From an uncultured Anaerolineae bacterium (GTDB lineage Bacteria; Chloroflexota; Anaerolineae; Anaerolineales; Villigracilaceae), in assembly GCA_903822545.1 (NCBI GenBank), contig CAIJPN010000008.1:58967-122966 (forward strand): a stretch of 64,000 bases of DNA, written 5' to 3'. Position 1 is the stretch's first letter. Each line of letters starts with the position of its first letter. Of this stretch, positions 45,943 to 54,981 are shown one piece after another. The notes under the pieces are model-generated. The model was given only the letters and a program-made list of their open reading frames with translations, did no database searches and was not told the origin of the DNA. The position numbers were made by a program, and so were the translations under genes.

Positions 45943-46731
45943 ATGCTTTCAAAACGAATTATTTCTTGTTTGGATGTCCGCGATGGCAAACTAGCCAAAT
46001 CGGTAAAATTTGTGGATACAAAAGATATCGGCGACCCGGTGGCCAAGGCGCGTGAATATTACGAGCAGGGCCTTGATGAACTGGTTTTTTACGACATCAC
46101 CGCATCCAGCGAGAATCGCGGCATCATGCTGGATGTGGTCAGCCGCGTGGCGGAACAGGTTTTCATCCCATTTTCGGTGGGAGGCGGCCTGAGAACGGTG
46201 GAAGATTGCAGCCGGGTGCTCCTTGCCGGGGCAGAAAAAGTCAACGTAAACAGCGCAGCGGTCAAAAATCCGGGTTTGATTGCCGAAGCGTCGAAAGCTT
46301 TTGGGGCGCAGGCAGTTGTCCTTTCGATGGATGTGCTCAAAGTCCCGAAATCCGCCCCAATTCCCAGCGGATACGAAATCGTCATCAACGGCGGGCGCAC
46401 ACCGATGGGCCTGGACGCCATCGAATGGGCCAAACGCGGCGAGGGCCTGGGCGCGGGCGAGTTGGTGGTCAACTCAATTGATGCTGACGGCACGAAGGAA
46501 GGCTACGAACTGACCCTGACGCGCCTGGTTGCCGAGGCCGTCAGCATCCCGGTGATCGCATCCGGCGGTGGCGGGAAACCCGAGCACTTGTACGATGTGC
46601 TGACCGAAGGCAAAGCCGATGCCGCCCTGATCGCATCGATGCTGCACTTTGGCGAGTATATGGTAGGGGAAATTAAGGAATACCTGGCAGGGCGGGGATT
46701 GAAAATCAGAATGATGAAGGATGAAAGATGA
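45943..46731 (+). CDS. hisF: imidazole glycerol phosphate synthase, cyclase subunit
   Basis: A 262-residue (beta-alpha)8 barrel that closes the imidazole ring using ammonia from His[16 protein letters not shown] near 9 (catalytic Asp11), and [13 protein letters not shown] (second catalytic Asp) with [10 protein letters not shown] (phosphate site) are conserved. The ATG at 45943 matches family length; only GGA lies nearby as a ribosome-binding site. Its stop overlaps the hisI ATG, so the two are coupled. Confidence 0.95.
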   Translation: MLSKRIISCLDVRDGKLAKSVKFVDTKDIGDPVAKAREYYEQGLDELVFYDITASSENRGIMLDVVSRVAEQVFIPFSVGGGLRTVEDCSRVLLAGAEKVNVNSAAVKNPGLIAEASKAFGAQAVVLSMDVLKVPKSAPIPSGYEIVINGGRTPMGLDAIEWAKRGEGLGAGELVVNSIDADGTKEGYELTLTRLVAEAVSIPVIASGGGGKPEHLYDVLTEGKADAALIASMLHFGEYMVGEIKEYLAGRGLKIRMMKDER

Positions 46732-47075
46732 AAGATGAAATCTGGGAAAAGCCAGAAAACCGGGGAACCAGTCAACTAAGGTTTGACACCAATGGATTGA
46801 TTCCCGCCGTTATTCAAAACTCCGCCACCAAAGAGGTGCTCATGCTGGCCTACATGAACCCTGAATCGCTGCAAAAAACGCTCGAGAGCGGGGAAACCTG
46901 GTTTTGGAGCCGCTCGCGGCAGGAGCTGTGGCACAAGGGTGGCACAAGCGGAAATCTCCAAAAGGTGGTCGAGATCCGCTATGATTGTGATGCGGATACG
47001 CTGCTGGTGCTGGTAGAACCTGCCGGGCCGGCCTGCCATACGGGAGAAACAAGCTGCTTTTACCGGAAAATATAG
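46728..47075 (+). CDS. hisI: phosphoribosyl-AMP cyclohydrolase
   Basis: A 115-residue enzyme of step 3 of histidine synthesis. Zinc and Mg ligands are in WHKGGTSGN, the DCDADTLLV motif (D-x-D-x-D) and the [12 protein letters not shown] end with its two cysteines. Its ATG lies in the last bases of hisF. The hisE function is a separate gene 82 bases downstream, not fused as in enterobacteria. Confidence 0.95.
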   Translation: MKDEIWEKPENRGTSQLRFDTNGLIPAVIQNSATKEVLMLAYMNPESLQKTLESGETWFWSRSRQELWHKGGTSGNLQKVVEIRYDCDADTLLVLVEPAGPACHTGETSCFYRKI

Positions 47076-47128
47076 TCGAAGGTCGCAAGTCATCCACCAA
47101 CCCGTGACCTTCGACGTTCGACTTTTAA
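47076..47128. repeat. GTCGAAGGTC repeat, copy 3
   Basis: GTCGAAGGTC (47080-47089) and GACCTTCGAC form a palindrome between hisI and hisE, with GTTCGACTTTTAAC after. Related to the copies at 1431 and 45889. Confidence 0.5.
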
Positions 47129-47157
47129 CCCGCTTCAACTGGAGAACTGGATAACCA

Positions 47158-47433
47158 ATGAATTTGAACGACCTTTACGCACTTATTTTGGATCGTAAAA
47201 TTAACCCCAAACCCGGCTCGTACACCAACTCTTTGTTGGATGATGGCTTGCCGCGCATGGCCCAAAAAGTCGGGGAGGAAGGTACTGAAGTGGTGGTGGC
47301 TGCCCTGGCGCAGGAGAATTCCCGGCTGGTGGAAGAAATCGCCGATTTGACGTTTCACACCCTGGTGCTGATGGCTGCCAGGGGGCTGACTCCCGCCGAT
47401 GTGCTGGATGAACTCGAAAAACGACATAAATAG
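47158..47433 (+). CDS. hisE: phosphoribosyl-ATP pyrophosphatase
   Basis: A 91-residue MazG-like enzyme of step 2 of histidine synthesis. Metal-binding residues are in KVGEEGTEVVVAAL and LVEEIADLTFHTLVLM. It begins 82 bases after hisI and is followed 8 bases later by a transglutaminase-like gene in the same direction. Confidence 0.95.
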   Translation: MNLNDLYALILDRKINPKPGSYTNSLLDDGLPRMAQKVGEEGTEVVVAALAQENSRLVEEIADLTFHTLVLMAARGLTPADVLDELEKRHK

Positions 47434-47441
47434 GAGCCAAC

Positions 47442-48104
47442 ATGAGCTTTATCACCGATTTCGAGTCACAGCTGCCCGAAAACCTGCTCACAACCTTTCA
47501 TAGCCTCAACACACCCTTCAAAATCCAACAATATCTGGACAGTATGCCCTACGTAGGCGAAGAGCGTGACCGCTCGCCGCTGAATGTGATGCTTGACCAC
47601 CAAAGTCACTGTCTGGATGGTGGTTTCCTGGCGGCGCTGGCGCTCTGGAAGATTGGATTCCGCCCGCTGCTCATCGATATTGTTCCCGAGCCCGGCATGG
47701 ATGACGATCACGTGTTGGCCCTTTACCAGGTGGATGGCCGCTGGGGAGCGCTGGCTAAATCCAATTACATCAACCTGGGATTTCGTGAGCCGGTACACCA
47801 ATCCCTGCGCGAACTGGTGATGACCTACTTTGAGCATTATTGCAGCATTCACCAGGAAAAAAGCCTGCGCGGATACACCCGCCCCTTCGACGCATCCCGT
47901 TACACGCGCTTAAACTGGGCTGTGGATGAACCCGGAGCCAACCAACTTTACTACAAACACTTCTACGGGCGCAAATCCATCCCGCTGATCACTCCCGCCA
48001 TGGCTGCGCGCCTGAATCCAATCACCAACAGGATGTACCAGGCTGAGATTCTCTTCACCAACCTGAACGAATCGTTCGGCAGCCAGGCCATAAGAAAAGA
48101 GTAG
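47442..48104 (+). CDS. transglutaminase-like fold protein
   Basis: A 220-residue protein without a clear family name. C57 in SHCLDGGFLAALAL, H90 in DDDHVLALYQ and N108 in AKSNY are placed like the Cys-His-Asp/Asn triad of transglutaminase/cysteine-peptidase folds, and the order and spacing fit. It could be an isopeptidase, amidase or an inactive binder. It starts 8 bases after hisE, suggesting co-transcription, though nothing in histidine synthesis needs such an enzyme. Its last codons are part of the 36-bp palindrome at 48078. Confidence 0.6.
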   Translation: MSFITDFESQLPENLLTTFHSLNTPFKIQQYLDSMPYVGEERDRSPLNVMLDHQSHCLDGGFLAALALWKIGFRPLLIDIVPEPGMDDDHVLALYQVDGRWGALAKSNYINLGFREPVHQSLRELVMTYFEHYCSIHQEKSLRGYTRPFDASRYTRLNWAVDEPGANQLYYKHFYGRKSIPLITPAMAARLNPITNRMYQAEILFTNLNESFGSQAIRKE

Positions 48105-48151
48105 CGCGAGATTGAAATCTCGCGCTACTCTTTTCTTATGGCCTGGCTGCC
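48078..48151. terminator. 36-bp perfect inverted repeat across two gene ends
   Basis: Left arm 48078-48113 and right arm 48116-48151 are exact complements with only two bases (GA) between. The core (AAGAAAAGAGTAGCGCGAG and complement) would work as a terminator for both convergent genes. The arms reach 27 bases into the upstream gene and 16 bases into the HtrA gene, so each gene's last codons come from the repeat. Confidence 0.85.
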
Positions 48152-49311
48152 AGCGTGACGGGAATATCCAGTTTTTCATCGCCGCGCATGACGGTGATGA
48201 TAATGGTATCGCCGGGGCCTTTATTGTTGATCAGGTAACTGAGCAACTCATCGAAATTTTTAATCGGGTTGCCATCCATGGCGATGATCAAATCGCCGCC
48301 AGAAAACAAATCGGCGTATTTGGTTTTTCCGGTTCCGGCGCGCAGACCGGCTTTTTCGGCGGGACTTCCAGCAGCGATACCGATAACGTAAGCGCCGGTA
48401 TATTGATTCAGCCCGAGCACTTCAATCGCCTCGATGGAAAGATCGGGTAACGAGGAGACCCCAAGGTAGGGATAATCATACTCGCCATCTTTGATGATTT
48501 CCGGCACAACCCGTTTGACGATGTTGATGGATATGGCAAACCCGATGCCCGAATTAACCGGTTCGCCGGTGGCGTTGGAGGCGTCTGTTATAATCGCGCG
48601 GTTGACACCGATCACTTCACCGTCAATGTTGAAGAGCGGGCCGCCAGAATTCCCGGGGTTGATCGGCGCATCGGTCTGAATCAAATCTCCAGCGCTAAAA
48701 AATCCGCCGCCGGGGCTTTGCCGGTCAGATGGCAGGGTGCGGCCCAGGGCTGAGATAATGCCCTTGGTCATCGTCCCGCTCAACCCAAACGGGTTGCCGA
48801 TGGCGATGACGGTTTGCCCAACCAGCAGGTGGCTTGAGTCGCCCAGTTTCATGGGGAAAAGCTCGTTTTCGGGGGCATCCACCTTGATTACGGCCAGGTC
48901 TGAATCAAGGTCAACGCCAACCTGTTGGCCGTACACCTTGAAACCGGAGGGGAAATCGATCTCGATCTGGGTTGCGCCCTCCACAACATGGTAGTTGGTG
49001 ACGATATGACCCAGTTTATCGTACACCCAGCCCGAGCCTTGTGCGCTGCCCTGTTCGGTGGTGATCTGAATGGAAACAATGCCCGGCTCGACGCTTTTAT
49101 ACAGGCTGATGAGCGCATCCTGTTCTTGAACCATGCTCGGGGCAGAGATAGCCACCGGCAGTGGAGTGGGCGGAATGGGTGTGGGTGGATTGGGTGTCAG
49201 CGTGGGCTGAATCGGCGTAGGCGTGGCAAACGACGCGGAGGCCGCGCGGCAGGCCAGGGCCGAGAGTGCCAAAATCAAGATTGCTACCAATAAACGGTTG
49301 TTGAGTTTCAT
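48136..49311 (-). CDS. HtrA/DegP-like serine protease lipoprotein
   Basis: A 391-residue S1C protease. The signal peptide ends in LSALAC (Cys21), so it is probably a lipoprotein, followed by a Thr/Pro linker to about 55. Catalytic triad: H108 (TNYHVVEG), D138 (DSDLAVIK) and S222 (NPGNSGGPL). One PDZ domain (about 290-385) follows. It degrades or refolds damaged exported proteins. GAGGAAG before the ATG at 49311. The DnaJ-like gene lies upstream on the same strand after a 129-base gap with no visible signal. Confidence 0.92.
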   Translation of the reverse strand: MKLNNRLLVAILILALSALACRAASASFATPTPIQPTLTPNPPTPIPPTPLPVAISAPSMVQEQDALISLYKSVEPGIVSIQITTEQGSAQGSGWVYDKLGHIVTNYHVVEGATQIEIDFPSGFKVYGQQVGVDLDSDLAVIKVDAPENELFPMKLGDSSHLLVGQTVIAIGNPFGLSGTMTKGIISALGRTLPSDRQSPGGGFFSAGDLIQTDAPINPGNSGGPLFNIDGEVIGVNRAIITDASNATGEPVNSGIGFAISINIVKRVVPEIIKDGEYDYPYLGVSSLPDLSIEAIEVLGLNQYTGAYVIGIAAGSPAEKAGLRAGTGKTKYADLFSGGDLIIAMDGNPIKNFDELLSYLINNKGPGDTIIITVMRGDEKLDIPVTLAARP

Positions 49312-49440
49312 TCTTCCTCACGATCTAGGTTCTATTTGGAGGCGGAAGATTGGAAGTATGCCATCCACATGCAGGCCTGGTGGACGCCAAATTCAAACGC
49401 CGCGCCACGATAGACGGATATTTTTTGGCTTTTGATGGGG

Positions 49441-50373
49441 CTATTCTTGAGATAACCTGGCAACCTGTTCGATCAGCTCTTTTTGCTGGGCCGTCAGGTG
49501 CTTTGGGATGCGCACCTTGACGCGCACCAGCAAATCCCCTTTTTGTTCCGGGTTTTTCAACTGCGGCATGCCCTGCCCGGCCACCCGGAACTTCTGTTCA
49601 GGCTGGGTGCCCGGCGGGATGGTTAGTTTGACGCGTTTGGTCATGGTTTGCACTTCGGCCTGGCCGCCCAGCAGCGCGGTGAATAGATCAATGCTGGTTT
49701 CGGTGGTCAGGTTATCACCATCGCGCTCGAAGCGTGGGTCGTCTGCAACAGCAACTTTAAGATACAGATCCTGCCCGCCGGGCAGCGCGCCAGCCACCCG
49801 CACTTTTGTGCCGGTCTTTGCGCCCGCCGGGATACGCACCGTCAGGCGGCGTCCATCGACATCAAATGCGCGGGTGGTGCCAGTGCAGGCTTCTTGCAGG
49901 GAAATGCTGACGGGTTGTTCGTGCCCGACTGCGGGGCCTCTCCGCCGCCCGAAGCTGGAATCCACGCCCGGGGCAGATTGCATCCCCCCGAAGATGGCGC
50001 GGAAAAAATCAGAGAAGTTGCCTCCCCCGCTGCCTCCGAACAAGTCATTCAAATCCACCTGGCCGCCACCAGGATAGCCCCCCGCCCCGCTGGAAGTGAA
50101 CCATTCATCCCAGTTAAAACCACCAGGTGCGCCGCCGCGACTCTGATAGCTGGAATAGGCGCTGCCAAGCTGGTCATAACGGGCGCGCTTCTTGGGGTCG
50201 GAGAGCACCTGGTAGGCTTCGTTTACTTCTTTGAAGCGATCTTCGGCCTGTTTATCGCCCTGGTTGTGATCAGGGTGATATTTCATCGCCAGCTTGCGGT
50301 AAGCGGTGCGGATTTCATCTGCGCTGGCGTTGCGGGAAACGCCCAAAGTTTCGTAATAATCTCTGTAATCCAT
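49441..50373 (-). CDS. DnaJ/CbpA-like co-chaperone
   Basis: A 310-residue J-domain protein. J domain at about 4-67 with the HPD motif (YHPDHNQ), then a Gly-rich linker (75-140) and two C-terminal substrate-binding domains. The zinc-finger region of DnaJ is missing, so it is the CbpA type. It stimulates a DnaK partner. TTGACG (50407-50412), 18-base spacer, TAGAAT (50383-50388) form a promoter whose -10 ends 9 bases before the ATG, so the leader is minimal. Confidence 0.9.
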   Translation of the reverse strand: MDYRDYYETLGVSRNASADEIRTAYRKLAMKYHPDHNQGDKQAEDRFKEVNEAYQVLSDPKKRARYDQLGSAYSSYQSRGGAPGGFNWDEWFTSSGAGGYPGGGQVDLNDLFGGSGGGNFSDFFRAIFGGMQSAPGVDSSFGRRRGPAVGHEQPVSISLQEACTGTTRAFDVDGRRLTVRIPAGAKTGTKVRVAGALPGGQDLYLKVAVADDPRFERDGDNLTTETSIDLFTALLGGQAEVQTMTKRVKLTIPPGTQPEQKFRVAGQGMPQLKNPEQKGDLLVRVKVRIPKHLTAQQKELIEQVARLSQE

Positions 50374-50517
50374 AGTTAGTCGATTCTATGCCCGTGAAAC
50401 AAACCGCGTCAATGGCGGGGATGCGGGATTAATCCAATTCTAACAGACAATGCAGGGGCAATAACCAGGATGGCACCCATTTAACAGGGAAAAGTCGCTG
50501 CCTGGCCGAAGAATCGT

Positions 50518-50551
50518 AAAAAGAGTCCAAAGTCGGGCGGCTTTGGACTCC
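50518..50551 (-). terminator. terminator after the GNAT gene
   Basis: GAGTCCAAAG (50523-50532) pairs with CTTTGGACTC (50541-50550); T run on the minus strand. Confidence 0.9.
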
Positions 50552-50573
50552 AGGCTGTTTTACAGGCTCGAAT

Positions 50574-51560
50574 TTAAGGCAGGGTGAATTCTTTATCGTA
50601 GATGGCGCTGTGCATCACTGATTTGAAGCCGCAGCTTTCATACAACCGATATGCGCCGCTGAGATTTTGGGTATCCACGCCCAGCATGGCTTCGGTCATG
50701 CCCATATCTTTAAACATTTGCAGGCTGCGCATCAGCAGGGCACGCGCCAGACCCTGTTTGCGCCACGGACGGCGGGTAAAGATGGGGTCAGTCCAGCCAC
50801 GATGGGCGCCAAACTGCTCGTTATAGTGATCATCGGTATAGTTCAACACCCCCGAAGCCACTTGATCGCCATCCCAGGCTACCTGCCAGAGTGCTGGCTT
50901 GAGCAGAGGGAATCCCAGCCACTGCTGGTAGTTTTCTTCAGTTGCCGGGGTGTGGCCCCAGTGGTCGCGGAAGGCTTCATCCAATGCCCAAAAGACGGTC
51001 GCGATGTCTTTTTCTTCGATGGCACGAGTTTCCAACCCGGCTGGCAGGGGCGGCACCACAATGGGTTCGGCCAGATCGCGCGACATGCGGTTCATGTAAC
51101 GCACCGGCTGGAACTGATGCGCTTCGAGCACTGCTTTCAACTGCACATCCTTGTCGATATTTGCCAGGAAATAGCGCAAGGCAAAAGGGCCTTCCAACTG
51201 GGCACTGATGACCATCTCAAGGGCATGCTGCTCCACCCAATCGAGCAGGCGATGTTGCAATTCCGGGATCCGCCAATCGGGATGAATGTTATATGGGAAG
51301 CCAAACAGGATGCGTTCATCTTCCTTATCCCAGGTCAGGCGCGCATAGGCCACCAGCTTGCCGGTGGGGTCATCCACCATGAGCATATCCTTCTCCGGGA
51401 TGCAGTTGGTCAGCTTCTGGTAGTCACGTTCCAATTCTTCAACGGTTTTAACCAGGCTCATTTGGTCAACCATGAAAATATCATGCAGCAAAACAACCAT
51501 CTTGGGGAAATCAGAATCGCGCTGGAATCCGCGAAAAGTTAATTGGGAAATATCTATCAT
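50574..51560 (-). CDS. GNAT N-acetyltransferase, two-domain
   Basis: A 328-residue protein with two GNAT-like halves. The C-terminal half has the acetyl-CoA motif RRPWRKQGLARALLMRSLQMFKDMGMTEAMLGVDTQNLSGAYRLYESCGF (R/Q-x-x-G-x-A). The N-terminal half is degenerate and may serve for dimerisation. Substrate unknown. AGGAG precedes the ATG at 51560. It starts 8 bases after the RHH regulator gene and is likely co-transcribed, so it may be a target of that regulator. Confidence 0.85.
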   Translation of the reverse strand: MIDISQLTFRGFQRDSDFPKMVVLLHDIFMVDQMSLVKTVEELERDYQKLTNCIPEKDMLMVDDPTGKLVAYARLTWDKEDERILFGFPYNIHPDWRIPELQHRLLDWVEQHALEMVISAQLEGPFALRYFLANIDKDVQLKAVLEAHQFQPVRYMNRMSRDLAEPIVVPPLPAGLETRAIEEKDIATVFWALDEAFRDHWGHTPATEENYQQWLGFPLLKPALWQVAWDGDQVASGVLNYTDDHYNEQFGAHRGWTDPIFTRRPWRKQGLARALLMRSLQMFKDMGMTEAMLGVDTQNLSGAYRLYESCGFKSVMHSAIYDKEFTLP

Positions 51561-51568
51561 TTTTGCTC

Positions 51569-51955
51569 CTATTTGAGACGATCAGCCAGGGCGGCCTTGA
51601 CTGCATCTGACGCATTGAAAATGCCGCGCACCTGGATGTTCTCAATAACTTCTCTCGCCAATTCAGGCGTTACATCGTTGCTGATGTGCAGCAAGCCGAT
51701 GATGTTGAGATTGAGTTTTTCACCTTTGGCGCGACGCTTTTCCAGGTCAGCCTTATCATGCACCAGCGCTCCGATCACGTACGAGTTGCGGGTCACCGAA
51801 TGCTGGATTTCGAGATTGTGCTTCTCCAGTTGCGAGCGGATGGCGGTACGGATGAAATCCGTTCGGTTGGAAAATACGCCTTCCTGCACTAACAAGTCGA
51901 TCTTGCCGAGATCAACAGCGCTCATGTTGATGGTAATTTTTTCAGTGTCGGGCAT
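51569..51955 (-). CDS. ribbon-helix-helix (CopG-type) regulator
   Basis: A 128-residue protein with an N-terminal RHH domain (about 5-48: KITINMSAVDLGKIDLLVQEGVFSNRTDFIRTAIRSQLEK) and a C-terminal domain of about 80 residues that is not the NikR ACT domain in an obvious way. RHH dimers bind short palindromes. Two CCATCC-N4-GGATGG sites lie in the 238-base spacer upstream, which fits autoregulation. GGAGAAG precedes the ATG at 51955. First gene of a pair with the GNAT gene, divergent from a tyrosine phosphatase gene. Confidence 0.83.
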   Translation of the reverse strand: MPDTEKITINMSAVDLGKIDLLVQEGVFSNRTDFIRTAIRSQLEKHNLEIQHSVTRNSYVIGALVHDKADLEKRRAKGEKLNLNIIGLLHISNDVTPELAREVIENIQVRGIFNASDAVKAALADRLK

Positions 51956-51979
51956 AATATCTTCTCCTTTTTATTTTTT

Positions 51980-51995
51980 CCATCCACAGGGATGG
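51980..51995. promoter_or_regulatory. predicted RHH operator 1
   Basis: CCATCC ACAG GGATGG, a perfect palindrome with a 4-base spacer, 25 bases upstream of the RHH gene start. Confidence 0.7.
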
Positions 51996-52052
51996 TATAA
52001 GGAGTATTTTAATCAGTTTTTTTGTTTTGTCAAGAAAAAAAACATCCACACA

Positions 52053-52068
52053 CCATCCAAATGGATGG
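52053..52068. promoter_or_regulatory. predicted RHH operator 2
   Basis: CCATCC AAAT GGATGG, same arms and spacer as operator 1. Centres are 73 bases apart, close to seven helical turns, so both sites face the same side of DNA. A half-site ACATCC lies at 52042-52047. Confidence 0.7.
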
Positions 52069-52193
52069 CGCATCGATCGTATGATATTGTTGAAAAAACA
52101 CGCAAAAGAACGTATAGTAATATCAATGCGTGGGTTCATGCATCAGTATCGATCCTGCAATTGAAATAAGGGACAATAAAGGAGACCTGGACA

Positions 52194-52871
52194 ATGGAAA
52201 ATCGAATTCTTAGCTGGAACGGCAGCCGGAATGTCCGCGATTTGGGCGGCCTGCGCACCGGCGATGGCCGCATGACACGCTGGAAGGCAATCGTCCGTTC
52301 TGATACGCCTGCCAGGCTGACAGAGTCGGGCTGGGCAGCCTTGTATCAGTATGGTATTCGCACAATCATTACACTGCATACACATGGCATGACCGAAAAT
52401 GAACTCACGTTTACATCGCCTTATCCTGACGTGGTCACAATCCAACTTGCGATCGAAGACGTAACCAATATGGGATTCGTGAAAAAATGGGCATCCACAG
52501 ATTTTTGGTGCACGCCGCTTTATTACAAAGATGCGCTGCAACTTTGGCCGGAACGACATGCGGCTGTAATTTCAGCAGTGGCACAGGCCCAACCCGGAGG
52601 TGTGCTTTTCCATTGTGTCCGTGGCCACGACCGCACCGGAATTATTTCACTGTTACTTCTCACGCTTGCGGGCGTTGTAGAGGATGATATCGTTGCAGAT
52701 TATGAACTCAGTCTTGACCCTGAACGGGATGAACTGCTTGCAAGCGTGCAATCCTCGACGCGAGATGCATTGCGCGCCACCCTGGCAGGATTTGATGTTG
52801 AGAACTACTTCCAGGCAGGTGGGGCCAGCCAGGCTGACCTGGCCGCAGTGCGCAATCGGCTTTTGCAGTAA
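52194..52871 (+). CDS. protein tyrosine phosphatase
   Basis: A 225-residue phosphatase of the Y_phosphatase3 type (bacterial PtpB-like). N-terminal NVRDLGGLRTGDG motif, and the P-loop HCVRGHDRTG with C141 and R147 (canonical CX5R; His replaces the common Lys). It can remove phosphate from Tyr/Ser proteins or small molecules. AAAGGAG precedes the ATG at 52194. It faces the RHH regulator across the two operators and may be under its control. Confidence 0.86.
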   Translation: MENRILSWNGSRNVRDLGGLRTGDGRMTRWKAIVRSDTPARLTESGWAALYQYGIRTIITLHTHGMTENELTFTSPYPDVVTIQLAIEDVTNMGFVKKWASTDFWCTPLYYKDALQLWPERHAAVISAVAQAQPGGVLFHCVRGHDRTGIISLLLLTLAGVVEDDIVADYELSLDPERDELLASVQSSTRDALRATLAGFDVENYFQAGGASQADLAAVRNRLLQ

Positions 52872-53057
52872 ACATGAGCAACTCACTACCCCAAGGATTT
52901 CTTGCTGTCCCACCACCTGGCAATGGGTATTGCAGGGGCGATCTGGCCAGACTCAACGAGATAATTTTTTGCAAAAAAATCAGGCATATCCAATTGACTT
53001 TTGATGCTGAAAGGATCGCACCTACGAAATTTTGCAGAAGAAACGGAAGCGACAAAC

Positions 53058-53091
53058 GAAAAGACGGAAGCCACTCGGCCTCCGTCTTTTA
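53058..53091. terminator. bidirectional terminator between the phosphatase gene and etfA
   Basis: AAAAGACGGA (53059-53068) pairs with TCCGTCTTTT (53081-53090). The rest of 52872-53106 holds nothing else recognisable. Confidence 0.88.
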
Positions 53092-53106
53092 TCTTTTTAC
53101 CAAAAA

Positions 53107-54096
53107 CTACTTTCCCAGCTTTTTCTTGAACGCTTCCGTCAGCGCAGGGAGCACCTGGAACAGGTCGCCGACCACGCCGTAGCGGGCAACTTTGAAGATG
53201 GGAGCTTCGGCGTCTTTGTTGACGGCCACGATCAGCTTGGCAGTGCGCATCCCAACGATGTGCTGGATCGCGCCAGAGACGCCCACGCCGATGTAGAGAT
53301 CGGGGCTGACGACTTTGCCGGTCTGCCCAACCTGGTGCGCATACGGGATAAACCCGGCATCCACCACGGCGCGGGTCGCGCCAACAGCGCCACCGAGCAC
53401 GGAAGCCAATTCACCGACGATCTGGAATCCCTTTTCGGCGGTGGCTTTTTCATCCAGGCCGAGGGAGGGGTTGTTGCTGACGCCGCGCCCGCCAGCGATG
53501 ACAACGCTGGCATCGGCCAGATTGACGCTGGATTCGGATGCGGTGTAGCCTTCCACACTGGTCAGGGCGGCAGTCTGGGCGGCGGCTTTGCTCAGGGCGC
53601 CGCTGCGTCCGGCTTCGCGGGCCGGTTTGGGGAAGGCGCGCGCCCTCAGGGTAACGAATTGCGGTTTGGCGGCGCAGACAGTTTTTTCGAGCAGTTTACC
53701 CTCGTAGACCGGGCGGGTTGCGAGGATCTGTCCGCCGTTATCTTCGAGCACGGTTACATCCACCAGGACGCCGGTGTTCAGGTCAATGGCGCTCATGGCC
53801 GAGAGTTCGCGGGTGCGGGTGGTGGTCGGGAGCAGGATCAGATCGGGAGCGGAAGCAGCTGCCAGGGCGGTCAGGGTGGCGGCAAATGCCTCGGCGCGGA
53901 AATCTGCCAGGGCGGCATCATCTGCCACGATGACTTCATCTGCGCCAAATTCAAAAGCGGCCTGGGCAACGGCATCGACGCCTTTGCCAAAAACGAGCGC
54001 GCTTACGGGGCCGAAGCTTTTGCCTACGCCCAGGGCTTCCCACGAGGCGGGCACGACTTCGCCGTTGAAATGGTCAATATATACCCAGGTTTTCAT
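53107..54096 (-). CDS. etfA: electron transfer flavoprotein alpha subunit
   Basis: A 329-residue ETF alpha chain. The C-terminal FAD-binding domain shows VVAGGRGVSNNPSL..LGGAVGATRAVVDAGFIPYAHQVGQTGKVVSPDLYIGVGVSGAIQHIVGM, the family signature. With EtfB it takes electrons from acyl-CoA dehydrogenases. Its ATG overlaps the etfB stop (ATGA). The acyl-CoA dehydrogenase gene upstream is the obvious donor. Confidence 0.95.
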   Translation of the reverse strand: MKTWVYIDHFNGEVVPASWEALGVGKSFGPVSALVFGKGVDAVAQAAFEFGADEVIVADDAALADFRAEAFAATLTALAAASAPDLILLPTTTRTRELSAMSAIDLNTGVLVDVTVLEDNGGQILATRPVYEGKLLEKTVCAAKPQFVTLRARAFPKPAREAGRSGALSKAAAQTAALTSVEGYTASESSVNLADASVVIAGGRGVSNNPSLGLDEKATAEKGFQIVGELASVLGGAVGATRAVVDAGFIPYAHQVGQTGKVVSPDLYIGVGVSGAIQHIVGMRTAKLIVAVNKDAEAPIFKVARYGVVGDLFQVLPALTEAFKKKLGK

Positions 54097-54863
54097 AGGA
54101 CTTTCTCCGCCAGGATTTTCTCAGCGAGGGCCTCGGCAATTTGGGCCGGGGTTTCACCGGTGATGATTTCGCAGGTGACATCACGGCTGGGCGGGTTATC
54201 CAGCGCGGCGCGGGTGACAACCGGCGTGGGTGCGGTAACGCCCAGGTCGGCCAGGCTCCACTGCGGGATGACAGCTTTGGATGCTTTGCGGATGCCCATG
54301 AAGGATGGGTAGCGCGGCTCGCCGATGCTCTGCACAACGCTGACAACGGCGGGCAGGCTGGCGCTGATGGTCTGTTTGCCTTCTTCAAAGACGCGCTCGA
54401 CGGTGGCTTTGCCGCCATCGACTTTGATGGCACCCGCGAAGCTGAGCAGCGGCCAGCCAAGCACGCGCGCGGTCTGGGCGATGGTCAGGCCGGTGCCGTC
54501 ATCGAGGGTCTGTCGGCCAAAGACGACCATTTCTACCCCGCCGATCTTCGGGATGGCGGCGGCGAGCAGTTTGGCTGCGCCCTGGCTGTCGACTGCGCCG
54601 AGGGCCGGATCGCTGACCAGGATGGCGCTGTCGGAGCCCATGGCAAGGGCATGCTTGAGGGCTTCTTTGGCGGTTTCGGGGCCGAGGCACAGGGCAATCA
54701 CTTCACCGCCCTGGGCTTCTTTTTGCTGGAGCGCGCCCTCGACGGCGTATTCGTCGAAGGGATTGATGACCAGCGGAGCGTCGCCCCACGAGGCTTTGCC
54801 ATCGGCGGCAACGACTTTGGCCTCGGAATCGGGCACTTGCTTGATGCAGACGATAATTTTCAC
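54093..54863 (-). CDS. etfB: electron transfer flavoprotein beta subunit
   Basis: A 256-residue ETF beta chain: KIIVCIKQVPDSEAKV at the N-terminus, NPFDEYAVEGAL near 35, and VSVVQSIGEPRYPSFMGIRKASK near 190 (AMP/recognition region). The start codon is GTG with AAGGAGG upstream; no ATG fits. It lies 118 bases after the acyl-CoA dehydrogenase gene in the same direction; that gap holds only a CCGGATAACCGG-type low-complexity repeat. Confidence 0.95.
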   Translation of the reverse strand: MKIIVCIKQVPDSEAKVVAADGKASWGDAPLVINPFDEYAVEGALQQKEAQGGEVIALCLGPETAKEALKHALAMGSDSAILVSDPALGAVDSQGAAKLLAAAIPKIGGVEMVVFGRQTLDDGTGLTIAQTARVLGWPLLSFAGAIKVDGGKATVERVFEEGKQTISASLPAVVSVVQSIGEPRYPSFMGIRKASKAVIPQWSLADLGVTAPTPVVTRAALDNPPSRDVTCEIITGETPAQIAEALAEKILAEKVL

Positions 54864-54981
54864 TGTTCCTCCTTGGGATAGTTAACCAGTTGCACCGTTA
54901 CCGTGTTGCCCGATTCACTCATGGCTCAGTTTGGCCTGGCACAGAGAAACCGGGCAACCGGATAACCGGAAAACTTAAAAA

